Shown: in pieces, positions 42,394-50,692 of the stretch
How positions within the stretch are numbered: position 1 is the first letter of the stretch
Layout of the letters: every line of letters starts with the position of its first letter
DNA from: Mycobacterium europaeum
GTDB taxonomy: Bacteria > Actinomycetota > Actinomycetes > Mycobacteriales > Mycobacteriaceae
Reading direction: 5' to 3'
Assembly: GCF_002102155.1 (NCBI RefSeq)
Contig: NZ_LQOU01000064.1
Coordinates: forward strand, 99,314-163,313
Length of the DNA stretch: 64,000 bases
Notes under the pieces: generated by a model
What the model was told of the DNA's origin: nothing
The model's database searches: none
What the model saw: the letters and a program-made list of their open reading frames with translations, nothing else
Made by a program: the position numbers and the translations under genes

Positions 42394-43242
42394 ATGAGCA
42401 AGGTTCCAACGATCCAACTCAACGATGGTGTCGGCATTCCGCAGCTCGGCTTCGGCGTGTTCCAGATCAAGCCGGCCGAGACCGCGGCGGCGGTCAAGAC
42501 CGCGCTCGAGATCGGCTACCGGCACATCGACACCGCCGAGATGTACGGCAACGAAAAGGAAGTCGGACAGGGCATTCGGGACGCGGGTCTCGACCGCGCC
42601 GACGTGTTCATCACCAGCAAGCTCAACAACGGGTTTCACCAGCCCGACGACGCGCGCCGCGCCTTCGACGGAACGCTCAAAGCCCTGGGGTCCGACTACG
42701 TGGACCTGTTCCTCATCCACTGGCCGCTGCCCACGCTTTATGACGGTGACTTCGTCTCGACCTGGAAGGTGTTCGAGGAGTTCGCCCGCGACGGGCGCGC
42801 CCACAGCATCGGCGTCTCGAATTTCCAAGTGGCACATCTGAACCGGCTCGCCGCGGAAACCGGGACCGTGCCGTCGGTCAACCAGATCGAGGTTCACCCA
42901 TACTTCGGCAACGCAGAGGTCCGGGCGTACGGACGCGAACACGGCATCGTCACCGAGGCGTGGGCACCCATCGCACAGGGCAAGGTGCTCGACGATCCGG
43001 TGATCAACCGTGTCGCCGCTGCGCGCGGCAAGACCGCGGCACAGGTGGTGCTGCGCTGGCACATTCAGCGCGGCGACGTCGTGTTCCCCAAGTCGGTGAC
43101 TCCGGAACGGGTCAAAGAGAATTTCCAGCTTTTCGATTTCGAACTCGATCACTCCGACATGGACGCGATCTCGGCGCTGGACAAGGGTGAATCGGGGAGG
43201 AACGGGCCTAACCCCGACAAGTTCGACTACGTGCCCGGCTGA
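42394..43242 (+). CDS. Aldo/keto reductase
   Basis: This 282-residue NADPH-dependent reductase has the (beta/alpha)8 signature GYRHIDTAEMYGNEKEVG with the catalytic Asp and Tyr, the Lys in FITSKLNN, the His in FLIHWPLP, and the cofactor segments GVSNFQVAHL and PKSVTPERVKENFQLFDFEL. It resembles mycobacterial AKR5-type enzymes that reduce dicarbonyls. The ATG follows GAAGGAGGAG, a strong ribosome site. The 192 bp upstream hold no gene. In M. tuberculosis the region from Rv0960 to the copper-export genes csoR-ctpV lies about here and is missing. Confidence 0.93.
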   Translation: MSKVPTIQLNDGVGIPQLGFGVFQIKPAETAAAVKTALEIGYRHIDTAEMYGNEKEVGQGIRDAGLDRADVFITSKLNNGFHQPDDARRAFDGTLKALGSDYVDLFLIHWPLPTLYDGDFVSTWKVFEEFARDGRAHSIGVSNFQVAHLNRLAAETGTVPSVNQIEVHPYFGNAEVRAYGREHGIVTEAWAPIAQGKVLDDPVINRVAAARGKTAAQVVLRWHIQRGDVVFPKSVTPERVKENFQLFDFELDHSDMDAISALDKGESGRNGPNPDKFDYVPG

Positions 43243-43244
43243 CG

Positions 43245-43847
43245 CTAGCCGCGGGGCCGGCGGGCCTTGCGAACGATGCCGACGCCGCCCCACAGCGAAA
43301 AGCCGCGGATCTTCACCGTCGGGGCGCCGGGGGTGCCCTGGCCGAGGACGCTGCGGTCGAAGTTGCCCATCACGCCGCGGCCGTGAATCTCGACGTTCAC
43401 CTCGGGCGGCAGCAAAATTGTTGTGGCGCCCATGATCGACATCGCGTGGATGTCGACCTCGGTCGAGGTGAAGTCGGCGTAGCGCAGATCCACCACCCCG
43501 TTGCCCCACAAGGCGAAGGTGGTCAGCTTCTTGGGCACGTTCCAGCGGCCGCGCCGCTCGAAGCCGCTCAACAGGGCCAGCAGCAGCGTGGACGGCGCGG
43601 GGTTGGGCTTGCCGCCGCGGCGCGGGCTGATGGGCGCACCCGGCAGATCGGCCCGCAGCCGGTCCAGTTCCTCGTACGTGGTCGCCGCATACGCCCTGGT
43701 CAGACGGTCTTCGTAGTCTTTGAGCTGTAGGCGGCCCTGCTCGGCCGCGTAGGCCAGCAACTGCGCGAGCTGGATGCGATCAGTGTCGGCCGCGCGCGAC
43801 GATTCGTCGCGCGTGTCGTTCGCATCGCGTTGCGCAGAGTTGCTCAT
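43245..43847 (-). CDS. DUF1707 / cell-wall-active-antibiotic-response-like protein (Rv0966c)
   Basis: This 200-residue protein has the same length as Rv0966c. The DUF1707 motif spans about 15-65 (IQLAQLLAYAAEQGRLQLKDYEDR, ATTYEELDRLRADLPG), a fold resembling a SHOCT-like helical pair. The C-terminal 90 residues form a repetitive beta structure (GNGVVDLRYADFTSTEVDIHAMSIMG, EIHGRGVMGNFDRSVLG) like the LiaF C terminus, a family that answers cell-wall stress. No signal peptide is seen. An in-frame GTG directly before the ATG and a TAGGCT -10 element nearby leave the start open by a codon. Confidence 0.83.
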   Translation of the reverse strand: MSNSAQRDANDTRDESSRAADTDRIQLAQLLAYAAEQGRLQLKDYEDRLTRAYAATTYEELDRLRADLPGAPISPRRGGKPNPAPSTLLLALLSGFERRGRWNVPKKLTTFALWGNGVVDLRYADFTSTEVDIHAMSIMGATTILLPPEVNVEIHGRGVMGNFDRSVLGQGTPGAPTVKIRGFSLWGGVGIVRKARRPRG

Positions 43848-43954
43848 CACCCACGAGCCTACGACCTCCAGCCTTTGCTGCAAGAGGAGTTGGTCAAACT
43901 GCAACCTCGCGTCGCGCCGACCGCTTGCGTGCGGGGCCTTTGTTTGACACCTGG

Positions 43955-44734
43955 CTAACTCGCCCAGCCGGGTGTGCGCTTCTGCAGGAACGCCAGCATG
44001 CCCTCCCGGGCCTCCTCGGATACGAAGAGCCGGGCCGACTCTTCGGCGAGCCCTTCGGCGTCGCGGTCGAACCCTTCCAGCACCGCCGCCGTGGTGAGCG
44101 CCTTGGAGGCCGCCAGCCCCTGGGGCGAACCGCGGCCCACGTCGGCGAGCAGTCCGCTCACCGCCGCGTCGACGTCCTCGGCCGCCATCGTGACCAGGCC
44201 GATGTCCGCCGCCGTGGCGGCGTCGAATGTCTCGCCCGTCAGGTAGTAGCGCGCCGCGGCGCGCGGGGACAGCTTCGGCAGCAGCGTGAGCGAGATGATC
44301 GCCGGGGCGACGCCGATGCGCGCCTCGGTCAGGGCGAAGGTGCTGCGCGGCCCGGCGACGGCGATGTCGCAGGCGCCGACGAGTCCGAAGCCGCCCGCGC
44401 GGACATGCCCGTCGATCGCGGCGATGACCGGCAGCGGCGACGAGACGATGTCCCGCATCACCGCGGTCATTTCGCGGGCCCGGGCGACGGCCATGTCGAA
44501 TGGGTCACCGCCGCCGGCTTCGCTCAGGTCCGCGCCGGCGCAGAATGTGCCGCCGGTGTGGCCCAGCACCACCGCGCGCACGCCCGGGTCCGCCGCGGCG
44601 TCGCGCAGCCCCTGATGCAACTGCTCGACGAGCGCGGTGGAGAGCGCGTTGCGGTTGTGGGGCGAGTTCAGCGTCACCCGCGCGAACGGCCCGCCGGTCT
44701 CGGCGGGGCCGGCGTATTCGACCAGCGTTTCCAT
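43955..44734 (-). CDS. echA7: Enoyl-CoA hydratase EchA7
   Basis: This 259-residue crotonase has RVTLNSPHNRNALSTALVEQL, the oxyanion-hole segments GTFCAGADLSEAG and DGHVRAGGFGLVGACDIAVA, and LTEARIGVAPAIISLTLLPKL with the catalytic Glu kept. It is the last gene of a six-gene minus-strand operon and its ATG overlaps the fadE12 stop (TGATG). In analogous Liu and Atu pathways this position is filled by the hydratase for 3-methylglutaconyl-CoA or isohexenylglutaconyl-CoA. That role is inferred. Confidence 0.92.
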   Translation of the reverse strand: METLVEYAGPAETGGPFARVTLNSPHNRNALSTALVEQLHQGLRDAAADPGVRAVVLGHTGGTFCAGADLSEAGGGDPFDMAVARAREMTAVMRDIVSSPLPVIAAIDGHVRAGGFGLVGACDIAVAGPRSTFALTEARIGVAPAIISLTLLPKLSPRAAARYYLTGETFDAATAADIGLVTMAAEDVDAAVSGLLADVGRGSPQGLAASKALTTAAVLEGFDRDAEGLAEESARLFVSEEAREGMLAFLQKRTPGWAS

Positions 44735-45900
44735 CAGTACGACCGGGGCAAGCCCAGCGATGTTTGCGCCACGAAGTTGAGCACCATCTCGCGGCTGACG
44801 GGGGCGATTCGCCCGAGCCTGGCCGAGGCCAGCATGGCCGCGACGCCGTACTCCTTGGTCAGCCCATTGCCGCCCATCGACTGCACCGCCTGGTCGACCG
44901 AGCGGGTAGCCGCCTCGGCCGCAGCGTATTTGGCCATGTTGGCGGCCTCGGCCGCGCCCGCGTCGTCGCCGCTGTCGTAGAGCGCGGCGGCCTTCTGCAT
45001 CATCAGCTTGGCCAGTTGCACCTCGATGTGGCACTGGGCCAACGGATGCGACAGTCCCTGGTGCGCGCCGATCGGCGTGCCCCACACCTGGCGGGTCTTG
45101 ACGTAGTCGGCGGCCTTCTCGAGAGCGAACCGTCCCATCCCGACCGAGCTGGCGGCGCCCATGATCCGCTCGGGATTCAGGCCGGCGAAGAGCTGCGCGA
45201 TCGCGGCGTCCTCGGAACCGACCAGCGCGTCGGCCGGCAGCCGGACGTCGTCGAGGAAGACCTGGAACTGGCGTTCGGGACTGATCAGCTCCATTTCGAT
45301 TGGGGTGTAGGTGAATCCAGGGGAGTCGGTGGGCACCACGAACAGGGCCGGCCGCAGCTTGCCGGTCTTGGCCTCTTCGGTGCGACCCACCACCAGCACG
45401 GCCTGCGCCTGGTCGATGCCGGAGATGTAGACCTTCTGGCCCTTGAGGATCCAGTCGCTGCCGTCGCGGCGGGCGGTGGTGGTGATCTTGTGGGAGTTGG
45501 AGCCGGCGTCGGGCTCGGTGATGGCGAAGGCCATCGTCAGGGTGCCGTCGGCGATGCCGGGAATCCAGCGCCTCTTCTGTTCTTCGGTGCCGAACTTGCT
45601 GATGATGGTGCCGTTGATGGCCGGGGACACCACCATCAGCAGCAGCGCACTGCCCGCGGCGGCCATCTCCTCCATCACCAGCGAAAGCTCGTACATGCCG
45701 GCGCCGCCGCCGCCGTACTCCTCGGGCAGGTTCACCCCGAGGAAGCCGAGCTTGCCCGCCTCCGACCACAATTCGTCGGTGTGCTCGTGCGCGCGGGCCT
45801 TCCGCAGGTAATACTCGCTGCCGTAGTTGGCGGCCCACGCCGCCACCGACTTGCGCAGGGCCTGACGTTCCTCGCTCTCGATGAAGCTGGTGTCGGTCAT
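44734..45900 (-). CDS. fadE12: Acyl-CoA dehydrogenase FadE12
   Basis: This 388-residue FAD-dependent dehydrogenase introduces a double bond alpha-beta to the CoA thioester. Signatures are LGVNLPEEYGGGGAGMYELSLV, AFAITEPDAGSNSHKITTTA (FAD-binding), WILKGQKVYISGIDQA, and VQSMGGNGLTKEYGVAAMLASARLGRI at the C terminus. The catalytic base is usually a Glu in this last region; the exact residue is not evident. It starts immediately after the accA2 stop without spacer and overlaps echA7. Confidence 0.94.
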   Translation of the reverse strand: MTDTSFIESEERQALRKSVAAWAANYGSEYYLRKARAHEHTDELWSEAGKLGFLGVNLPEEYGGGGAGMYELSLVMEEMAAAGSALLLMVVSPAINGTIISKFGTEEQKRRWIPGIADGTLTMAFAITEPDAGSNSHKITTTARRDGSDWILKGQKVYISGIDQAQAVLVVGRTEEAKTGKLRPALFVVPTDSPGFTYTPIEMELISPERQFQVFLDDVRLPADALVGSEDAAIAQLFAGLNPERIMGAASSVGMGRFALEKAADYVKTRQVWGTPIGAHQGLSHPLAQCHIEVQLAKLMMQKAAALYDSGDDAGAAEAANMAKYAAAEAATRSVDQAVQSMGGNGLTKEYGVAAMLASARLGRIAPVSREMVLNFVAQTSLGLPRSY

Positions 45901-47934
45901 TTACGAATCTCCTTCTGCTTGCGGCGCTTCGACCCGCGGGTTTGGATGGTCGTGACCCACTGCGCCCGGCTGCGCCGCGCTTGCGATCACTCCTAGGACG
46001 GCGCCCACTTCGACTTGCTGGCCGGTCTTGACGTTGAGTTCGACGAGGACGCCGTCGGTCGGCGCGGTGATGGTGTGCTCCATCTTCATCGCCTCGAGCC
46101 AGATCAACGCCTGGCCGGCGTCGACGGTGTCGCCGGCCGCCGCGCCGATCCGGATCACGCTGCCGGGCATCGGCGCAACCAGCGACCCCTGCTCGACGGC
46201 CGATCCCGGCTCGGGGAACCGCGGCAGCGCCACCAGGTGGACCGGCCCGCGCGCCGAGTCGATGTGGACGTTCTCGCCGTAACGCGCGACGGCGAAGCCG
46301 TACGCCACCCCGGAACCGTCGGCGAGCACGACCTCGTCCGGCGTGGCCGAGACCAGCCGGACCGGCTCGTCGTCGGCGAGGAGCAATCCCGTTCTGGTGA
46401 AGCGGTATTCGACCCGATGCTCGCCGCCGTCGGCGTCGCGGTAGGTCTTCACCTGATAGCCCGACGCCAGGTTGCGCCAGCCGCTGGGCAGCGATCCCAG
46501 GACCGGAGCGGTCGCACGGTTGTGCGCGGCGTCGGCGAGCGCGGCGGCGATCGTGGACAGCCGGACGGTCGCTTCGTCGGCCAGGGGGGCCGACAGTTTC
46601 GTCAGGTCGTGCGTGTCGAAAAATGCGGTGTCGGTGGCGCCGTCGAGGAACGCGGGGTGGCGCAGCACGTTGACCAGCAGCTCGCGGTTGGTGCGCAGGC
46701 CGTGCAGCCGGGTGCGGGCCAGCGCGTCGGCCAGCACCAGTGCGGCCTGCCTGCGGATCGGCGCGTACGAGATGACCTTGGCCAGCATCGGGTCGTAGTG
46801 AATGGACACGGTCGATCCGGCGGCGATGCCCGAGTCGAGGCGGATGCCCGTCCGCTGCCCCAGCGTGGCGAATCGTGATCGCACCGCAGGCACCTCGAAG
46901 TCGTGCACGCGGCCGGCCTGCGGCTGCCAGCCCTGGGCGGGATCCTCCGCGTAGAGCCGAGCTTCGATCGAATGCCCTTGCGCGACGGGCGGTTCGGCGT
47001 CGAGCCGGTCGCCGTCGGCGACGGCGAGCTGCAGTTCGACCAGGTCCAGCCCGGTGGTCTCCTCGGTGACCGGGTGCTCGACCTGCAGCCGGGTGTTCAT
47101 CTCCAGGAAATAGAACTCGCCGTCATCGTCGGCGAGGAACTCGACGGTCCCGGCGCCCGTGTAGCCGATCGCCCCGGCGGCCAGCCGGGCCGCGTCGAAC
47201 AGCCTGGCCCGCATGCCCGGGGTGCGCTCGACCAGGGGGGAGGGGGCTTCCTCGATGATCTTCTGGTGCCGGCGTTGGATGGAGCATTCCCGTTCCCCGA
47301 CGGCCCAGACGGTGCCGTGGGTGTCGGCCATCACCTGCACCTCGATGTGGTGTCCGGTCGGCAGGTAGCGCTCGCAGAACACCGTCGGGTCGCCGAATGC
47401 GGACTGTGCCTCGCGGCGGGCGGCCTCCACTTCGCGGGCCAGGGCCGACAATTCGCGCACCACCCGCATGCCGCGGCCGCCGCCGCCGGCGGAGGCCTTG
47501 ACCAGCACGGGCAGCTGCGCCTCGGTGACGGAGTCGGGGTCCAGTTCGTCGAGCACCGGGACGCCGGCGGCGGCCATCAGCTTCTTGGACTCGATCTTGG
47601 AGCCCATCGCCCGCACCGCGTCCACCGGCGGGCCGATCCACGTCAGGCCCGCGGCCTGCACGGCGGCCGCGAATTGCGCGTTCTCCGAGAGGAACCCGTA
47701 GCCGGGGTGCACCGCGTCGGCGCCGGCGGCGTGGGCGGCCGCGATGATCGCCTCGGCGTTCAGGTAGTCGTTGGTCTTCGGCAGCCGCACCCGGGCGTCG
47801 GCCTCGGCCACGTGCGGCGCGGCGGCGTCCGGGTCGGTGTAGACGGCGACGGTGCCCAGGCCGAGCCGCCGGCAGGTGGCGAACACCCGTCGGGCGATCT
47901 CGCCCCGGTTGGCGACCAGCACTCGAGTGACCAT
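45901..47934 (-). CDS. accA2: Biotin-dependent acyl-CoA carboxylase alpha chain AccA2
   Basis: This 677-residue subunit has an N-terminal biotin carboxylase module (about 1-445) with VLVANRGEIARRVFATCRRLG, ATP-grasp KASAGGGGRGMRVV, ERECSIQRRHQKIIEEAPS and FLEMNTRLQVEHPVTEE, then a linker, and a C-terminal biotin carrier domain with EAMKMEH, where the Lys is biotinylated. The size and domain order match 3-methylcrotonyl- or geranyl-CoA carboxylase alpha chains. It works with AccD2, encoded 5 bp upstream in the same operon. Confidence 0.95.
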   Translation of the reverse strand: MVTRVLVANRGEIARRVFATCRRLGLGTVAVYTDPDAAAPHVAEADARVRLPKTNDYLNAEAIIAAAHAAGADAVHPGYGFLSENAQFAAAVQAAGLTWIGPPVDAVRAMGSKIESKKLMAAAGVPVLDELDPDSVTEAQLPVLVKASAGGGGRGMRVVRELSALAREVEAARREAQSAFGDPTVFCERYLPTGHHIEVQVMADTHGTVWAVGERECSIQRRHQKIIEEAPSPLVERTPGMRARLFDAARLAAGAIGYTGAGTVEFLADDDGEFYFLEMNTRLQVEHPVTEETTGLDLVELQLAVADGDRLDAEPPVAQGHSIEARLYAEDPAQGWQPQAGRVHDFEVPAVRSRFATLGQRTGIRLDSGIAAGSTVSIHYDPMLAKVISYAPIRRQAALVLADALARTRLHGLRTNRELLVNVLRHPAFLDGATDTAFFDTHDLTKLSAPLADEATVRLSTIAAALADAAHNRATAPVLGSLPSGWRNLASGYQVKTYRDADGGEHRVEYRFTRTGLLLADDEPVRLVSATPDEVVLADGSGVAYGFAVARYGENVHIDSARGPVHLVALPRFPEPGSAVEQGSLVAPMPGSVIRIGAAAGDTVDAGQALIWLEAMKMEHTITAPTDGVLVELNVKTGQQVEVGAVLGVIASAAQPGAVGHDHPNPRVEAPQAEGDS

Positions 47935-47939
47935 GGGGC

Positions 47940-49535
47940 TCACATCCGGAAGACGCCGAAGTTCGACGTCCCCTTGATCGGGCCAGTGGCGATGGCGGAC
48001 AGACACATTCCCAACACGGTGCGGGTGTCGCGCGGGTCGATCACCCCGTCGTCGTAAAGCATCCCGGACAGGACCAGCGGCAGCGACTCGGCTTCGATCT
48101 GCCCCTCGACGGCCGCCCGCATCGCGGCGTCGGCCTCCTCGTCCACCTGCTGGCCGCGGGCCTCGGCGGCGGCCCGCGCCACGATCGACAGCACCCCCGA
48201 CAGCTGGGCGCCGCCCATCACCGCCGCCTTGGCGCTGGGCCAGGCGAACAGGAACCGGGGGTCGTAGGCGCGGCCGCACATGCCGTAATGGCCGGCCCCG
48301 TACGACGCGCCGATCAACAGCGAGATGTGCGGGACGGTCGAGTTGGAGACCGCGTTGATCATCATCGAGCCGTGCTTGATCATCCCGCCCTCCTCGTAAT
48401 CCTTGCCCACCATGTAGCCGGTGGTGTTGTGCAGGAACAACAGTGGGGTGTCGGAGCGGTTGGCCAGCTGGATGAACTGGGTCGCCTTCTGGGATTCCTC
48501 GCTGAACAGCACCCCGCGGGCGTTGGCCAGGATGCCCACCGGGTAGCCGTGCAGCCGAGCCCACCCGGTCACCAGCGACGAGCCGTACATGGCCTTGAAT
48601 TCGTCGAACTCGGAGCCGTCGACGATGCGGGCGATCACCTCGCGCGGATCGAACGGGATGCGCAGATCCGCGGGCACGATGCCGATCAGCTCCTCGGCGT
48701 CGAACAACGGATCGGGGGCCGGCCCGGGCGCGGGTCCCTGTTTGCGCCAGTTCAGCCGGGCGACGATGCGCCGCCCGATCCGGATCGCGTCGAGTTCGTC
48801 GACGGCGAAGTAGTCACCCAAACCCGAGACGCGGGAGTGCATTTCGGCACCGCCGAGCGATTCGTCGTCGGATTCCTCGCCGGTGGCCATCTTGACCAGC
48901 GGGGGGCCGGCCAAAAACACCTTGGAGCGTTCCTTGATCATCACCACGTGGTCGGACATGCCCGGCACGTAGGCCCCGCCGGCGGTCGAGTTGCCGAACA
49001 CCAGCGCGATGGTGGGGATGCCGGCCGCCGACAGGCGGGTCAGGTCACGGAACATCCGCCCGCCGGGGATGAACACCTCCTTCTGCGTCGGCAGGTCCGC
49101 ACCGCCGGACTCCACCAGCGAGATGACGGGCAGCCGGTTCTCGAAGGCGATCTGGTTGCACCGCAGGATCTTTCGCAGGGTCCACGGATTGCTGGTGCCG
49201 CCTTTGACGGTCGGGTCGTTGGCGACGATCATGCACTCGACGCCCGACACCACACCGATGCCGGTGACGACGCTGGCGCCGACCTGGAATGCGCTGCCGT
49301 ACGCCGCCAGCGGGCACAACTCCAGGAACGGGGAGTCCGCGTCGACCAGCAGCTCGATGCGTTCCCGCGCGGTCAGCTTGCCCCGCCCGTGGTGGCGCTC
49401 CACATATTTGGGGCCGCCGCCCGCAAGCGCCTTGGCGAGCTCGGCGTCGATCTCCCCGAGCCGGGTGGTCGCGGTCGATGCCGCGTCGCTGTAGGCGGCC
49501 GACGACGGGTCCAGCGTTGACTGCAGGACGGTCAT
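47940..49535 (-). CDS. accD2: Acyl-CoA carboxylase carboxyltransferase beta chain AccD2
   Basis: This 531-residue carboxyltransferase subunit has RHHGRGKLTARERIELLVD, the acyl-CoA site GTSNPWTLRKILRCNQIAFE, VESGGADLPTQKEVFIPGG, FGNSTAGGAYVPGMSDHVV (oxyanion hole) and SYGAGHYGMCGRAYDPRFLFAWPSAKAAVMGG. The last is close to methylcrotonyl-CoA carboxylase beta subunits rather than propionyl-CoA types. The ATG overlaps the fadE13 stop (ATGA). The substrate is likely a beta-methyl, alpha-beta unsaturated acyl-CoA. Confidence 0.95.
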   Translation of the reverse strand: MTVLQSTLDPSSAAYSDAASTATTRLGEIDAELAKALAGGGPKYVERHHGRGKLTARERIELLVDADSPFLELCPLAAYGSAFQVGASVVTGIGVVSGVECMIVANDPTVKGGTSNPWTLRKILRCNQIAFENRLPVISLVESGGADLPTQKEVFIPGGRMFRDLTRLSAAGIPTIALVFGNSTAGGAYVPGMSDHVVMIKERSKVFLAGPPLVKMATGEESDDESLGGAEMHSRVSGLGDYFAVDELDAIRIGRRIVARLNWRKQGPAPGPAPDPLFDAEELIGIVPADLRIPFDPREVIARIVDGSEFDEFKAMYGSSLVTGWARLHGYPVGILANARGVLFSEESQKATQFIQLANRSDTPLLFLHNTTGYMVGKDYEEGGMIKHGSMMINAVSNSTVPHISLLIGASYGAGHYGMCGRAYDPRFLFAWPSAKAAVMGGAQLSGVLSIVARAAAEARGQQVDEEADAAMRAAVEGQIEAESLPLVLSGMLYDDGVIDPRDTRTVLGMCLSAIATGPIKGTSNFGVFRM

Positions 49536-50692
49536 GATTGGTATCCCAGCGTTTTCGCGGCCAGTGAGGTCAGGATTTCGGTGGTCCCGCCGCCGATGCC
49601 CAGGATCCGCATGTCCCGGTACTGGCGTTCGACTTCCGATTCGGCCATGTAGCCCATGCCGCCGAACAGCTGGACGGCCTGGTTGGCCACCCATTCGCCG
49701 GCCTCCACGGCGGTGTTCTTGGCGAAACACACCTCGGCGATCAGGTTGGTCTCACCGGCCAGCTGGCGTTCGACCACATGACGGGAGTAGACCCGGGCGA
49801 CGTCGATGCGCCGGGCCATCTCGGCCAGGGTGTTCTGCACCGACTGCCGGGAGATCAGCGGCCGCCCGAAGGTCTCGCGGTCGCGGCACCACTGCACCGT
49901 CAGGTCCAAGCACCGCTGGGCGCTCGCATACGCCTGCGCCGCAAGGCCGATGCGCTCGGAGACGAACGCCGCCGCGATCTGCAGGAAGCCGCTGTTCTCG
50001 GCGCCGACCAGGTTGGCCGCCGGCACCCGCGCGTCGACGAAGGACAGCTCGGCGGTGTCCGAGGACCGCCACCCCATCTTGGCCAGCTTGCGGCTCACCT
50101 CGAAACCCGGCGTGCCCTTCTCGACCACCAGCAACGAAACACCCGCCGCGCCGGGACCGCCGGTGCGCACCGCGGTGACGACGTAGTCGGCGCGCACCCC
50201 GGAGGTGATGTAGGTCTTGGCGCCGTTGACCACGTAGTAGGCGTCGCCGTCGCCGCGGACTAGCTCAGCCGAGGTCCGCAGGTGCCCCACGTCCGAACCG
50301 CCGCCGGGTTCGGTGATGGCCAGCGCGCCGATCTTCTCGCCGGCCAGCGTCGGGCGGACGAACTCTTCGATCAGCCGCTGATCGCCAGACGCGATCATGT
50401 GCGGCACCGCGATCCCGCAGGTGAACAACGACGCGAAGACCCCGCCCGGCGCGCCGGCCTGATGCACCTCTTCGCAGATGATCACCGCGTCCGCGCCGTC
50501 GCCGCCGCCCCCGCCGACCGCCTCGGGGAAGCCGGCGCCCAGCAGGCCGGCCGCCCCGGCCCGGCGGTGCAGGTCGCGCGGGAGCTCGCCGATGCGCTCC
50601 CACTCGTCGGCGTGCGGCAGGATCTCGCGTTCGGTGAAGGCGCGCACGGTCTTTCGCAACGCTTCGCGCTCGGGTGTTGTCCAGAGATTCAT
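49532..50692 (-). CDS. fadE13: Acyl-CoA dehydrogenase FadE13
   Basis: This 386-residue flavoenzyme has LGAGFPEAVGGGGGDGADAVIICEE, ALAITEPGGGSDVGHLRTSAE, VNGAKTYITSGVRADYVV and VQLFGGMGYMAESEVERQYRDMRI, followed by GGGTTEILTSLAAKTLG, the family C-terminal signature. The catalytic Glu is probably in the AESEVE segment, as in citronellyl- and isovaleryl-CoA dehydrogenases. It overlaps both neighbours by four bases (ATGA). Confidence 0.94.
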   Translation of the reverse strand: MNLWTTPEREALRKTVRAFTEREILPHADEWERIGELPRDLHRRAGAAGLLGAGFPEAVGGGGGDGADAVIICEEVHQAGAPGGVFASLFTCGIAVPHMIASGDQRLIEEFVRPTLAGEKIGALAITEPGGGSDVGHLRTSAELVRGDGDAYYVVNGAKTYITSGVRADYVVTAVRTGGPGAAGVSLLVVEKGTPGFEVSRKLAKMGWRSSDTAELSFVDARVPAANLVGAENSGFLQIAAAFVSERIGLAAQAYASAQRCLDLTVQWCRDRETFGRPLISRQSVQNTLAEMARRIDVARVYSRHVVERQLAGETNLIAEVCFAKNTAVEAGEWVANQAVQLFGGMGYMAESEVERQYRDMRILGIGGGTTEILTSLAAKTLGYQS